DNA of 64,000 nucleotides from an uncultured Prevotella sp. Lineage in GTDB: Bacteria > Bacteroidota > Bacteroidia > Bacteroidales > Bacteroidaceae. Each line of letters opens with the position of its first letter. The first letter of the stretch is position 1. The notes under the pieces are model-generated. The model did no database searches and was not told the origin of the DNA. It saw nothing but the letters and a program-made list of their open reading frames with translations. The DNA lies in the NCBI GenBank assembly GCA_900545525.1, contig UQZX01000006.1:1-64000 (forward strand), read 5' to 3'. Both the position numbers and the translations under genes were made by a program. Positions 17,137 to 25,528 of the stretch are shown here, one piece after another.

Positions 17137-17733
17137 ATGGAAATAAAGAATTCTGAATTTGTTGTCAGCAGCCCTGTTGTCGGCAATTGTCCTGATGATA
17201 ATAAACCGGAATACGCTTTTATCGGAAGAAGCAATGTGGGGAAATCCAGTCTTATAAATATGCTTTGCAACCATAAAGGGTTGGCAAAGACATCCGCCAC
17301 TCCTGGCAAGACATTGCTTATAAACCACTTTCTGATAAACAAGGAGTGGTATCTCGTAGACCTTCCCGGTTATGGATACGCCCGGCGTTCCAAGTCTGTG
17401 CAACAGAAAATACAGCAGATGATAACGTCGTATATACTTCAAAGAGAACAGCTGATAAATGTTTTTGTGCTTATAGACATACGCCTTGAGCCGCAGAAAA
17501 TAGACATTGAGTTTATAGACTGGCTCGGACAGAGCGGCATACCCTTTTCAATAGTGTTCACAAAGGAGGATAAACTGACCGTTTCAAAGGCAAGTCTCAG
17601 TGTCAGTTCATATCTTGAGAAGTTGAAAGAGACGTGGGAAGAGCTTCCGCCTTATTTCGTGACGAGCAGCGAAAAGCGTTCGGGGCGCGATGAGATACTG
17701 GATTATATAGATAAGATAAACAAGAACCTATAA
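17137..17733 (+). CDS. engB: Ribosome-biogenesis GTPase EngB (YsxC/YihA)
   Basis: A small GTPase that helps assemble the 50S subunit. G motifs: G1 GRSNVGKSSLI (about residues 32-42), G2 in KTSATPGKT, G3 DLPGYGYARRS and G4 FTKEDKL. The start at 17137 (MEIKNSEFV) is chosen over the frame start at 17068 because the -7 box at 17106-17114 lies between them. 198 aa is the usual length. It is followed 13 nt later by the ABC-F gene. Confidence 0.95.
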   Translation: MEIKNSEFVVSSPVVGNCPDDNKPEYAFIGRSNVGKSSLINMLCNHKGLAKTSATPGKTLLINHFLINKEWYLVDLPGYGYARRSKSVQQKIQQMITSYILQREQLINVFVLIDIRLEPQKIDIEFIDWLGQSGIPFSIVFTKEDKLTVSKASLSVSSYLEKLKETWEELPPYFVTSSEKRSGRDEILDYIDKINKNL

Positions 17734-17746
17734 CATATTATATATA

Positions 17747-19528
17747 ATGTCAGGTCAGATTCCATACTTAGACGTTCAGTGTCTTACAAAAGCTTTTGGT
17801 GCACAGATGCTGTTTGACAACATTTCGTTCAGCATTGCAGAAGGGCAGAAGGTGGGGCTTATAGCCAAAAACGGCACAGGAAAGTCCACGCTTCTTTCCA
17901 TTCTTACGGGAAAGGAGGCGTATGACTCAGGTAAGATTATATACCGTCGCGACCTTAAGGTGGGCTTTTTGGAACAGTCGCCTGAATTTAATGAAAACGA
18001 TACCGTTCTTGATGCCTGCTTTAACCATAAAGGGTCGGACGAAGCCCTGTTGCGTGCAAAGCAGATACTTACTCGTCTGAAAATACGCGACCTGAACCAG
18101 ACAATCGGAGAACTTAGCGGAGGACAGCTCAAACGTGTTGCATTGGCAAACGTGTTGCTGACAGAACCGGACCTGCTTATATTCGACGAGCCTACGAACC
18201 ATCTCGATCTTGATATGATAGAGTGGTTGGAAGGCTATCTCAACCGCGGCAACAAAACGCTGCTCATGGTTACCCACGACCGTTTCTTTCTTGACAGGAT
18301 ATGCAGTGTCATATTGGAACTTGATGACAAGTCCATGTATACATATCGTGGCAATTATGCCTATTATCTTGAAAAACGTCAGGAACGTATCAGCAACACG
18401 CGTGCCGAGATACAGCGCGCCAATAATCTGTACAGAAAAGAGCTCGACTGGATGAGGCGTATGCCACAGGCACGCGGTCATAAGGCGCGTTACAGGGAAG
18501 ACGCCTTCTATGAACTTGAGAAGGTTGCCAAACGCCGTATAGAAGAAAGGCAGGTCAGGCTGAAGTCAAATAATGTATACATTGGCAGTAAGATATTCGA
18601 GTGCCAGTATGTAACAAAGGCATGGACGCAGGACAATGTGATACTGAAAGACTTCTATTACAATTTTGCACGCTACGAGAAAATGGGTATCGTTGGCAAT
18701 AACGGTACCGGAAAGTCTACGTTCATAAAGCTGTTGCTCGGTCTGGAACGTCCTGACAGCGGTAAGTTCGACATCGGCGAGACAGTGCGTTTCGGCTATT
18801 TCTCACAGGAAGGGCTGAAATTCGACGAACAGCAGAAAGTGATAGATGTGATAACCGATATTGCCGAATATATAAATATAGGTAAGGGCAAACATCTGTC
18901 TGCATCCCAGTTTCTGCAATACTTCCTGTTTACTCCCGAACAGCAGCACAACTATGTCTACAAGCTCAGCGGTGGCGAGAAGAGAAAGCTGTATCTCTGC
19001 ACCGTATTGATGAAAGATCCCAATTTCCTTGTGCTCGACGAGCCTACAAACGATTTGGATATACAGACGTTGCAGATACTTGAAGAGTATCTTTCCGACT
19101 TTCCCGGCTGTGTGATAATTGTAAGTCACGACCGTTATTTTATGGACAAGGTCGTTGATCATCTTCTTGTCTTCAAGGGTGGGGGAGTGATTAAGGACTT
19201 TCCTGGCAACTATACGCAATACCGGGAGTGGAGCAGTTTGGAGCCTTCAGCCGCGGCTGTGCCTAAGGCAAAGGATGAAAAGAAGAAGGAAAAGACAAGC
19301 AACACCGTCAGACAGCGTATGACATTCAAGGAAAAATACGAGTTCATGCAGCTTGAAAAGGACATAATGATGCTTGAAGAAGAACAGAAGAAGCTTGAAG
19401 AAGACTTGTGCAGTGGCAGCCTGTCGGTGGAAGAACTTACGGAAAAGAGCAAGCGTCTTCCTGTGCTAAAAGACGAACTTGACGAGAAAACGATGCGCTG
19501 GCTTGAATTATCTGAGCTGAAAATGTAA
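17747..19528 (+). CDS. ABC-F family ATPase (Uup-like)
   Basis: A soluble ATPase with two ABC domains and no membrane part, of the type that acts on ribosomes. First Walker A AKNGTGKST at about residues 40-48, signature LSGGQLK at about 122, IFDEPTNHLDLDM and the linker with MRRMPQARGHKARYREDAF. The second Walker A is GNNGTGKST at about 317, with signature LSGGEKR at about 405 and LDEPTNDLDIQ. The C-terminal 90 residues form a charged coiled coil, as in Uup. 593 aa. Resistance-type ABC-F proteins share the layout, but the C-terminal coiled coil favours a Uup role. Confidence 0.93.
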   Translation: MSGQIPYLDVQCLTKAFGAQMLFDNISFSIAEGQKVGLIAKNGTGKSTLLSILTGKEAYDSGKIIYRRDLKVGFLEQSPEFNENDTVLDACFNHKGSDEALLRAKQILTRLKIRDLNQTIGELSGGQLKRVALANVLLTEPDLLIFDEPTNHLDLDMIEWLEGYLNRGNKTLLMVTHDRFFLDRICSVILELDDKSMYTYRGNYAYYLEKRQERISNTRAEIQRANNLYRKELDWMRRMPQARGHKARYREDAFYELEKVAKRRIEERQVRLKSNNVYIGSKIFECQYVTKAWTQDNVILKDFYYNFARYEKMGIVGNNGTGKSTFIKLLLGLERPDSGKFDIGETVRFGYFSQEGLKFDEQQKVIDVITDIAEYINIGKGKHLSASQFLQYFLFTPEQQHNYVYKLSGGEKRKLYLCTVLMKDPNFLVLDEPTNDLDIQTLQILEEYLSDFPGCVIIVSHDRYFMDKVVDHLLVFKGGGVIKDFPGNYTQYREWSSLEPSAAAVPKAKDEKKKEKTSNTVRQRMTFKEKYEFMQLEKDIMMLEEEQKKLEEDLCSGSLSVEELTEKSKRLPVLKDELDEKTMRWLELSELKM

Positions 19529-19589
19529 AAAGAAGTTAAAGTATATGTGGTTTTCGTATACGGAAGCCGCATATATAAACAGATTTGAC

Positions 19590-19598
19590 TATCTTTGC
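19590..19598 (+). promoter_or_regulatory. -7 box of rho
   Basis: TATCTTTGC, 77 nt upstream of the chosen rho start at 19676. The leader between them is AT-rich and short of structure. Confidence 0.6.
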
Positions 19599-19675
19599 AC
19601 ACGATTTTTAAGAAACCCAATTACACATGTTTCATCCGAAACATAGTTCTAATCAAAAACAATTTTATACACTAT

Positions 19676-21643
19676 ATGTATAGCAAAGACGAATTACTAT
19701 CAAAAGATATTGCCGCATTGGAAGATATTGCGGCAGAACTTGGCATTAAGGTTAGTTCAAAAGACAATCAGGAAGACATCATTTATTCTATCTTAGACAA
19801 GCAGGCGGAAGTGGAAAGTAATAAAAATCCTATTTCTGCAAGGCGCCGCCGTACAAGGATAGTAAAGAAAGATACAGACCGTGTTTATTCCGTAAATGGA
19901 AAAGAAGGCGAGAATTTTGACTTGAAAAAGAACAAAGTGTCTGCCGAAGCAGTTCAGCTGTTTAAGGACATTACGGAAAACACGGAGAATGCAGTGGCAG
20001 AAAAAAACACTGCAACGGAAGAGGTGATGCAAACGGAAGAGATACCCGTATTCCCAAAACACCGCGGTCGCAAGTCTAAAGCAGAGTTGGCGGCTCTCGA
20101 GAGATTGGCTGCAGCCCGGAAGGAGGCTGAGATGCAGGCTCAGGATGTTGATGTTCCCTCAACAGAAGATTCTGGTGATGAGAATAATGTGCCCTCTTTT
20201 GATACGGTCATTCCCGAAGCCGAGTTTGAAAACGGTGCAAACGATGTAAACGACGAGCATAAAGACCTGCTGGAAAGGTTGCAGGCAAAGGTAAATGCAC
20301 ATAATGAAAACAACGATGAGAACAGGGTTCCGGCGGTAGACGGCGTATGGGAAGGTGATCCGTGCGACGGAACTGATTTCATACCGGTTGTAGACCTTCC
20401 TATAGAAGACCATTCCGCCCTTCCCAATTACGACATGTTCGACAATCCCACAGCCCCGGTGGTACCGCGTGAAGTGCCTTTCAGACAGCAGATTCCGGCA
20501 GTTGACACATCCCTGTACGACTTCTCCGACATCATTACGGCAAATGGAGTACTCGAGGTAATGCCCGACGGATACGGCTTTTTGCGTTCAAGCGACTATA
20601 ACTACCTGTCTTCTCCAGACGATGTGTATGTTTCTGTAGCACAGATAAAGCATTACGGACTGAAAACCGGCGATGTTGTCAGCTGTCAGGTGCGCCCTCC
20701 TCATGACGGAGAGAAATATTTCCCGCTTACAAGTATTAACAAGATTAACGGGCGCAATCCTTCAGAAGTGCGCGACCGCATACCGTTTGAACATCTCATA
20801 CCGTTGTTCCCCGACGAGAAATTCATGCTTTGCGGCGATGCCGCAACCACAAATATGTGTACAAGGGTTGTCGATCTTTTCTCTCCGATAGGTAAGGGGC
20901 AGCGTGCACTCATTGTAGCCCAGCCGAAGACAGGTAAGACGCTGCTTATGAAAGACATAGCAAATGCCATTGCAGCAAATCACCCTGAGGCATATTTGAT
21001 GATGCTTCTCATTGACGAACGTCCTGAGGAGGTTACTGATATGGCACGTACGGTCAATGCTGAAGTTATTGCATCAACGTTCGACGAGCCGGCAGAGCGC
21101 CATGTAAAGATTGCCGGAATTGTGCTTGAAAAAGCCAAAAGAATGGTTGAGTGCGGACATGACGTGGTCATCTTCCTCGATTCTATCACACGTCTTGCAC
21201 GTGCCTATAACACAGTGTCACCTGCAAGTGGCAAGGTATTGACCGGCGGTGTCGATGCCAATGCCCTGCAAAAGCCTAAGCGATTCTTCGGTGCGGCACG
21301 AAACATAGAGGGCGGAGGCTCGCTGACAATCGTTGCAACGGCACTGATTGATACCGGAAGCAAGATGGATGAAGTTATCTTTGAGGAGTTCAAGGGTACG
21401 GGTAACATGGAACTTCAGCTCGACCGCAGCCTTAGCAACAAGAGAATATTCCCTGCCGTAAACCTTGTAGCTTCGAGCACACGCCGCGATGACTTGTTGC
21501 AGGACAAGACTACACTCGACCGTATGTGGATACTCCGCAAATATATAGCGGACATGAATCCGGTCGAGGCGATGAATACCATTCACGACAGGATGATGAA
21601 GACACGCAGCAACGAGGAGTTCCTGATAACCATGAACTCATAG
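19676..21643 (+). CDS. rho: Transcription termination factor Rho with long acidic N-terminal insert
   Basis: The hexameric RNA helicase that ends transcription. Residues 1-43 are a Rho N-terminal helix bundle. Residues about 45-270 are a low-complexity, acidic, Asn/Glu-rich stretch with one basic patch (ARRRRTRIVKK) and HRGRKSKAELAALERL. Then come the cold-shock RNA-binding domain (GVLEVMPDGYGFLRS), a Walker A QPKTGKTLL, MLLIDERPEEVTDM and the R/Q loops near SKMDEVIFEEFKGTGNMEL. 655 aa compares with about 420 in E. coli. The start at 19676 is preferred over 19595, which overlaps the promoter. The insert is known from Bacteroides Rho, where it supports phase separation. Confidence 0.95.
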   Translation: MYSKDELLSKDIAALEDIAAELGIKVSSKDNQEDIIYSILDKQAEVESNKNPISARRRRTRIVKKDTDRVYSVNGKEGENFDLKKNKVSAEAVQLFKDITENTENAVAEKNTATEEVMQTEEIPVFPKHRGRKSKAELAALERLAAARKEAEMQAQDVDVPSTEDSGDENNVPSFDTVIPEAEFENGANDVNDEHKDLLERLQAKVNAHNENNDENRVPAVDGVWEGDPCDGTDFIPVVDLPIEDHSALPNYDMFDNPTAPVVPREVPFRQQIPAVDTSLYDFSDIITANGVLEVMPDGYGFLRSSDYNYLSSPDDVYVSVAQIKHYGLKTGDVVSCQVRPPHDGEKYFPLTSINKINGRNPSEVRDRIPFEHLIPLFPDEKFMLCGDAATTNMCTRVVDLFSPIGKGQRALIVAQPKTGKTLLMKDIANAIAANHPEAYLMMLLIDERPEEVTDMARTVNAEVIASTFDEPAERHVKIAGIVLEKAKRMVECGHDVVIFLDSITRLARAYNTVSPASGKVLTGGVDANALQKPKRFFGAARNIEGGGSLTIVATALIDTGSKMDEVIFEEFKGTGNMELQLDRSLSNKRIFPAVNLVASSTRRDDLLQDKTTLDRMWILRKYIADMNPVEAMNTIHDRMMKTRSNEEFLITMNS

Positions 21644-21650
21644 AGGATAT

Positions 21651-21696
21651 AAACAAAGGCGTTGCGGATTTAATTGTCCGCAACGCCTTTGTTTTT
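21651..21696 (+). terminator. Intrinsic terminator after rho
   Basis: An 18-bp perfect stem (21651-21668 with 21677-21694) surrounds an 8-nt loop and is followed by a T run. The stop codon of rho is 8 nt upstream. Confidence 0.92.
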
Positions 21697-21748
21697 ATAT
21701 ATTCCGTTTTTGTAAGGTTTTTAATCTAACATACAAATATTATACAAG

Positions 21749-22345
21749 ATGTTCAGAGATTGTTTCCCTAAGTCTGTTTTGGCAGGCATCTGTATCTCCA
21801 TAGGATGCGTTGTAAATCTGCGTACAGGAGGTGTTGCCGGTGCGGTGTTGTTTGCGTTCGGTCTCACAACGGTGGTTTACTACGGGCTAAAACTGTATAC
21901 GGGCACGGCTGGGTTCATACGCCGTCATGGCGACTGGGGCATGCTTGTCACGGTGTTGTTGGGAAATATTGCGGGATGTCTTGTTTCGGCACTTGCCATA
22001 CGTCATGCCCAACCCGACTGCCTCGAACCTGCAATGGCTGTTACATCATCACGCCTTGACAAAGGTGCAGTCTCATGCTTTCTGCTTGCAATAGGATGCG
22101 GTTTTATAATGACAACGGCGGTACATTTTGCCCGCCGTGGAAAGATGCTGCCACTGTTGCTGGGCGTCCCAGTCTTCATCCTTTGCGGTTTTACCCACAG
22201 TATAGCCGATGCTTTTTATTTTATGCTTGTTCCGTCAGACATGCTTTTTAGTCTTTCTCTTCTCGCTGTGTATGTTTCGGAAGTGGCAGGAAATTTCATA
22301 GGCTGTAATCTGTACAGGTGGGTTGTGAGAACGGATGAGAACTGA
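21749..22345 (+). CDS. Formate/nitrite transporter (FNT)-like membrane protein
   Basis: 198 aa with about six hydrophobic segments. FNT-like features are LFAFGLTTVVYYGLKLYTGTAGFI (matching the family LFPVGLxLVxxxGxELFTGN region in pattern), GNIAGCLVSALAIRH, and GFTHSIADAFYFMLVP, which keeps the pore histidine of the family GFEHSVANMxFIP motif. It is about 70 residues shorter than classical FocA/NirC. The substrate could be formate, nitrite or another small acid. A 68-bp stretch near its 3' end is duplicated at 22831-22897. Confidence 0.72.
   Translation: MFRDCFPKSVLAGICISIGCVVNLRTGGVAGAVLFAFGLTTVVYYGLKLYTGTAGFIRRHGDWGMLVTVLLGNIAGCLVSALAIRHAQPDCLEPAMAVTSSRLDKGAVSCFLLAIGCGFIMTTAVHFARRGKMLPLLLGVPVFILCGFTHSIADAFYFMLVPSDMLFSLSLLAVYVSEVAGNFIGCNLYRWVVRTDEN
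22181..22248 (+). repeat. Direct repeat, copy 1, inside the FNT-like gene
   Basis: A 68-bp stretch, starting CTTTGCGGTTTTACCCACAG, recurs at 22831-22897 with one deleted T and two C-to-T changes. This copy is in its coding context, so it is the original. Confidence 0.9.
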
Positions 22346-22444
22346 ACAATTCTCTCCCCGGCTGTCGGCAACTATGGATCTGCCCGTGTGGTGTCCTGCG
22401 GGTTTACTTCTTTCATGCTCATAGTCTTTACGGTAAAAACAAGT

Positions 22445-22453
22445 GCAAAGATA
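22445..22453 (-). promoter_or_regulatory. Promoter-like -7 box with no gene downstream
   Basis: Reads TATCTTTGC on the minus strand. A transcript from it would run antisense into the FNT-like gene, with no coding frame on its own strand. It may be the promoter of a gene lost in the rearrangement next to it, or may be fortuitous. Confidence 0.35.
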
Positions 22454-22461
22454 TATCAAGT

Positions 22462-22830
22462 CTATTGCATTTTCTTTATTTCGTTATACAGAGCCAGCCC
22501 TTTTGCCGTAAGCAGGTATTTTTGTCTCGGATGATGGGGTTTGTCGGGATATAACACCTTGAGAAAACCGCCTTCTAAAGCTGGGCTTATATAGTTATCC
22601 AAAATGTCGGACGATGTTTCAGGCCAACTTTTTCCATCAATACTTTTAACGATAATTGTTCGTTTGACAAGGCTAATAACAAAGCGCGAACTTGTTCGGT
22701 TACTTGTACGGTACTTGTACGGTCGTTTGCCATAATCCCGATACAAATCTGGCTATGTGGTTCACTAATCCATTTCTGTACACTTTTGAATAGTCAAACT
22801 GGCACTCTTGTTCCAAGTCGTATTCGATAA
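22462..22830 (-). pseudogene. C-terminal remnant of an AlbA_2/RecG-like ATP-binding protein
   Basis: The 3' end reads as ISPALEGGFLKVLYPDKP then KYLLTAKGLALYNEIKKMQ, the winged-helix end of the AlbA_2-type putative helicase/regulator family of Bacteroidota. In another frame just upstream the minus strand reads VTEQVRALLLALSNEQ and LMEKVGLKHRPTF, the family segment that should directly precede it. The two halves are joined by a frameshift near 22605. Only about 100 codons survive and no start or ATP-binding domain is present. It ends against the duplicated FNT fragment. Confidence 0.75.
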
Positions 22831-22897
22831 CTTTGCGGTTTTACCCACAGTATAGCCGATGCTTTTATTTTATGTTTGTTCCGTCAGACATGTTTTT
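22831..22897 (+). repeat. Direct repeat, copy 2, truncated FNT fragment
   Basis: A 67-bp near-copy of 22181-22248. It lies out of context, between the AlbA_2 remnant and the heptosyltransferase. Read on the minus strand it supplies the last codons and the stop of the heptosyltransferase gene. Confidence 0.9.
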
Positions 22898-23907
22898 CTG
22901 TCATTGGGCAGCGACTTGGTTATGAAACTTATTATTGTTGACGGGGCTATATTCAGACATCTGTAGTCATTGAGGCGACATTTGTCATTTCCGGCAATAC
23001 AGCATGGCTGACATTTCAAGTCTGCGTAAATTGCATTATTGTGAGATTGTCTCCATCCGAGAAAGCCGCATGCGGGTGTCGTCCCTCCCCATATAGATAT
23101 TACTGTTGTTCTTACAAGTGATGCAAGGTGCATGTTGGCAGAATCCATTGAAACCATTAAGTCAAGTTCGGACATCAGTGCCAGTTCTTTCTCTATTGCC
23201 ATTGTCCCGGCAATACATTTTACATTATTGTTTTCCCATGACATCAATATCTGTTTATCCTCTTTTGAGCCGAATAAGAATATTCTTGTTTCTTTCATGT
23301 GTGATAGCCCATTAACAACAATTTTCATTAAATCTATAGGATAAGTTTTGTTCTTATATCGTGCCATTGGTGCTATGCCTATCCAATTTTCAGTCCCTTT
23401 TGTAAATGAACACTTTGGCATCAGGTGTTTGCCGGTTGTGGGTATGCGGTCTATTAAAGGGGACACAACGAAACCGAGTTTGGACAATACTTCTGCATAA
23501 CGTTGTACAAAAGAAGATGACTGTACCATTTTCTTTCTTATGAATATCCGTTCCATCCTTTTTTTATTGACAATTGCAACATTTGTTCCCTTAAACGTAA
23601 AGAATAAGTCTATTGTCCATGAACGTAGGATATTGTGGAAATCAGCCACATAATATATATCTTCCTTATACAGTTCCCTGATAAGTCTTATTGTTCCTCT
23701 AATGCCCTTATGCCTTTCTTGAAATAAGATAAAAGAAATATTTTCCGGACAGTTTATGAACAGCCGTGAAAAGAAAGGACGTGTCAGCACTTTTATATGT
23801 ATTTCTGGGTATCGTAATGCCAGACTGTAAATAGCCGGTATCGTCATTCCCACGTCTCCGAGAGCAGACAGACGTATTATAAGAATTGTTTTATTGTTGT
23901 CTCTCAT
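22870..23907 (-). CDS. Glycosyltransferase family 9 (heptosyltransferase-like), C-terminal tail borrowed from a repeat
   Basis: A GT9 enzyme of the LPS core. The N-terminus ILIIRLSALGDVGMTIPAIYSLA is the family signature, and the C-terminal half has APMARYKNKTYPIDLM, VSMDSANMHLASLV, SIWGGTTPACGFLGW and the cysteine-rich CQPCCIAGNDKCRLNDYRCLN end typical of Bacteroidota members. 345 aa. The last dozen residues (DRKTCLTEQT) are encoded by the antisense of the duplicated FNT fragment, so the original stop has been replaced. The catalytic part looks complete. It is the last gene of the LPS-core operon. Heptose versus another sugar cannot be decided. Confidence 0.88.
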   Translation of the reverse strand: MRDNNKTILIIRLSALGDVGMTIPAIYSLALRYPEIHIKVLTRPFFSRLFINCPENISFILFQERHKGIRGTIRLIRELYKEDIYYVADFHNILRSWTIDLFFTFKGTNVAIVNKKRMERIFIRKKMVQSSSFVQRYAEVLSKLGFVVSPLIDRIPTTGKHLMPKCSFTKGTENWIGIAPMARYKNKTYPIDLMKIVVNGLSHMKETRIFLFGSKEDKQILMSWENNNVKCIAGTMAIEKELALMSELDLMVSMDSANMHLASLVRTTVISIWGGTTPACGFLGWRQSHNNAIYADLKCQPCCIAGNDKCRLNDYRCLNIAPSTIISFITKSLPNDRKTCLTEQT

Positions 23908-23924
23908 TTTTAGTGAACAAATAT

Positions 23925-24689
23925 TTATAATTCAATACGGAATGTTATTTTTTCAGGCTTACGCCTTTTATATCTTCTCCAAAATTTGGCACGTTCGTTC
24001 ATCACCTTTGCAACACATCGTGTTATGGGAAAATTTCGTCCACGTGCATATTCTTCTGCTATAATTTCCATAAAGCGGCGAGAACCCCAAAATTTGCAAA
24101 TGTTCTTGCATCCGGATGAAAATCCAACATTCCCGAAATACATTTGATTTGTGTCAACAAGTGAGAAACAATATCTTCCTTTACTGTCTTTGTCCCATAA
24201 CACATTACCGGGTGTATAGTCGCGGTGTAATATGCCAGCATTATGAAGCCGTGCCGAGTATATCCCAAAAGCATGCGCAAAGTTCTCAAATGTGCCTTGT
24301 TTGGCATTACCCCATTCATACATCTTGTGCTTGTATTTGCTTTGCAGGCTGATGAAATATGTATATCCAATGATACCGGCAAAAGACCGCTCCTCAATAT
24401 ATGCTATTTCCGTAGGTGTCTCAAATCCGCGGTCGGTTATAATCTTTGCATGTTTGTATGCTCTAAGTCCCTTTGACTTTCGTAAACCGGTTGAATAAAC
24501 AATTGCATTTATTCCATGCGGTTTGTGGTAGCGTTTTACATTAAGGACAGTCCCGTCAGGGGTTACGAATGTCTTGATTAAGTTTCTTCCGTTCTGAACA
24601 ATATTTCCTTGTATGATGAATATGTCTGGAATCGAAGTGATAAAATGTTCAAGCTGTTTATATTGGGGATTTATTATAATATTATTCAT
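23925..24689 (-). CDS. LPS core kinase (WaaP/KdkA/InaA-like)
   Basis: A kinase-fold protein of the Kdo/heptose kinase family, 254 aa. Visible parts are a glycine-poor N-lobe, the catalytic loop LHNAGILHRDYTPGNVLW (D157, N162), and a metal motif SLVDTNQMYF where DTN takes the place of DFG (D179). The end is basic (RRYKRRKPEKITF), as expected for membrane-proximal activity. With waaA and kdsB in the same operon, phosphorylation of Kdo, or of an early core sugar, is the likely job. An 89-bp gap separates it from the GT32 gene upstream. Confidence 0.82.
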   Translation of the reverse strand: MNNIIINPQYKQLEHFITSIPDIFIIQGNIVQNGRNLIKTFVTPDGTVLNVKRYHKPHGINAIVYSTGLRKSKGLRAYKHAKIITDRGFETPTEIAYIEERSFAGIIGYTYFISLQSKYKHKMYEWGNAKQGTFENFAHAFGIYSARLHNAGILHRDYTPGNVLWDKDSKGRYCFSLVDTNQMYFGNVGFSSGCKNICKFWGSRRFMEIIAEEYARGRNFPITRCVAKVMNERAKFWRRYKRRKPEKITFRIEL

Positions 24690-24778
24690 GAATGCTGTCT
24701 TATATGTTGTTTGTCAATGCTACTTTTATCTCATCCATAATTTATATCTTTTGTATATAAAATCTATCAGCATCATAG

Positions 24779-25528
24779 TCATATTTTATTGAACATGCGC
24801 CAGATCCAGTTTCGCTTTTTCCAGCTGTGTGCAACAAGGTGTATGGCAAAAGCCTTTTGGGTATCTTCACTTTTGTGCCCTGCAACAAAACATGATGGAT
24901 ATATCTCTGCTCCTAACACGTTTTGTCTTTTGTCCTTATATCTATACCCGTGTTTTTCCAAAGCCATTGCATATAGTGACGGTGCTATCGGTTCTTGCTG
25001 CAAATTTCCATTTGGCATTATGAAATGTCTGTTCTTGTATACATTCAACAGTTCTTTTATTAGAGGTTGGTGTGGGGCTGAAATCATGAAGGCAGCTTGT
25101 ATTCCTATTCCCGAGACGCTTTTTCCCTGCATGGTGTTTGTTCCGTCGGGAGCAATCATGTCTTTAGGATTTCTCCTTATATCAGCATCGTGATATTCTT
25201 GAAACAATACAGTTGGAGCATTTATAATCCCGTCAAAACGACGTTTAAGAAGAATATCAGAGTCAAGATATATTCCACCTTCTTCATATAAGGCATATAG
25301 TCGTATTACATCTGCGGCAAAAGCCCATTTGTGTAAGGACAATGCCTCATCTACAAACTGACATTCTATTGACATTGCATCTTTTATAGTCCAATGTCGT
25401 ATGCGATAATCTGGTAATATGCGTTGCCAACTGTCTATGCACAACCGTATCTTTTCAGGATATTTGTCATTACTGAACCAACATAGATGTATGGTCTTGG
25501 GAATGTTAAGGTTTAAATTTGTTCCCAT
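24779..25528 (-). CDS. Glycosyltransferase family 32 (capsular/OCH1-like)
   Basis: The GT32 fold is clear. It starts IPKTIHLCWFSNDKYPEKIRLCIDSW, has the region KWAFAADVIRLYALYEEGGIYLDSD with the DXD metal motif (DSD), and ends with AIHLVAHSWKKRNW. 249 aa is the usual size. It probably adds a hexose to the LPS core. It overlaps the upstream GT2 gene by 16 nt. Confidence 0.87.
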   Translation of the reverse strand: MGTNLNLNIPKTIHLCWFSNDKYPEKIRLCIDSWQRILPDYRIRHWTIKDAMSIECQFVDEALSLHKWAFAADVIRLYALYEEGGIYLDSDILLKRRFDGIINAPTVLFQEYHDADIRRNPKDMIAPDGTNTMQGKSVSGIGIQAAFMISAPHQPLIKELLNVYKNRHFIMPNGNLQQEPIAPSLYAMALEKHGYRYKDKRQNVLGAEIYPSCFVAGHKSEDTQKAFAIHLVAHSWKKRNWIWRMFNKI

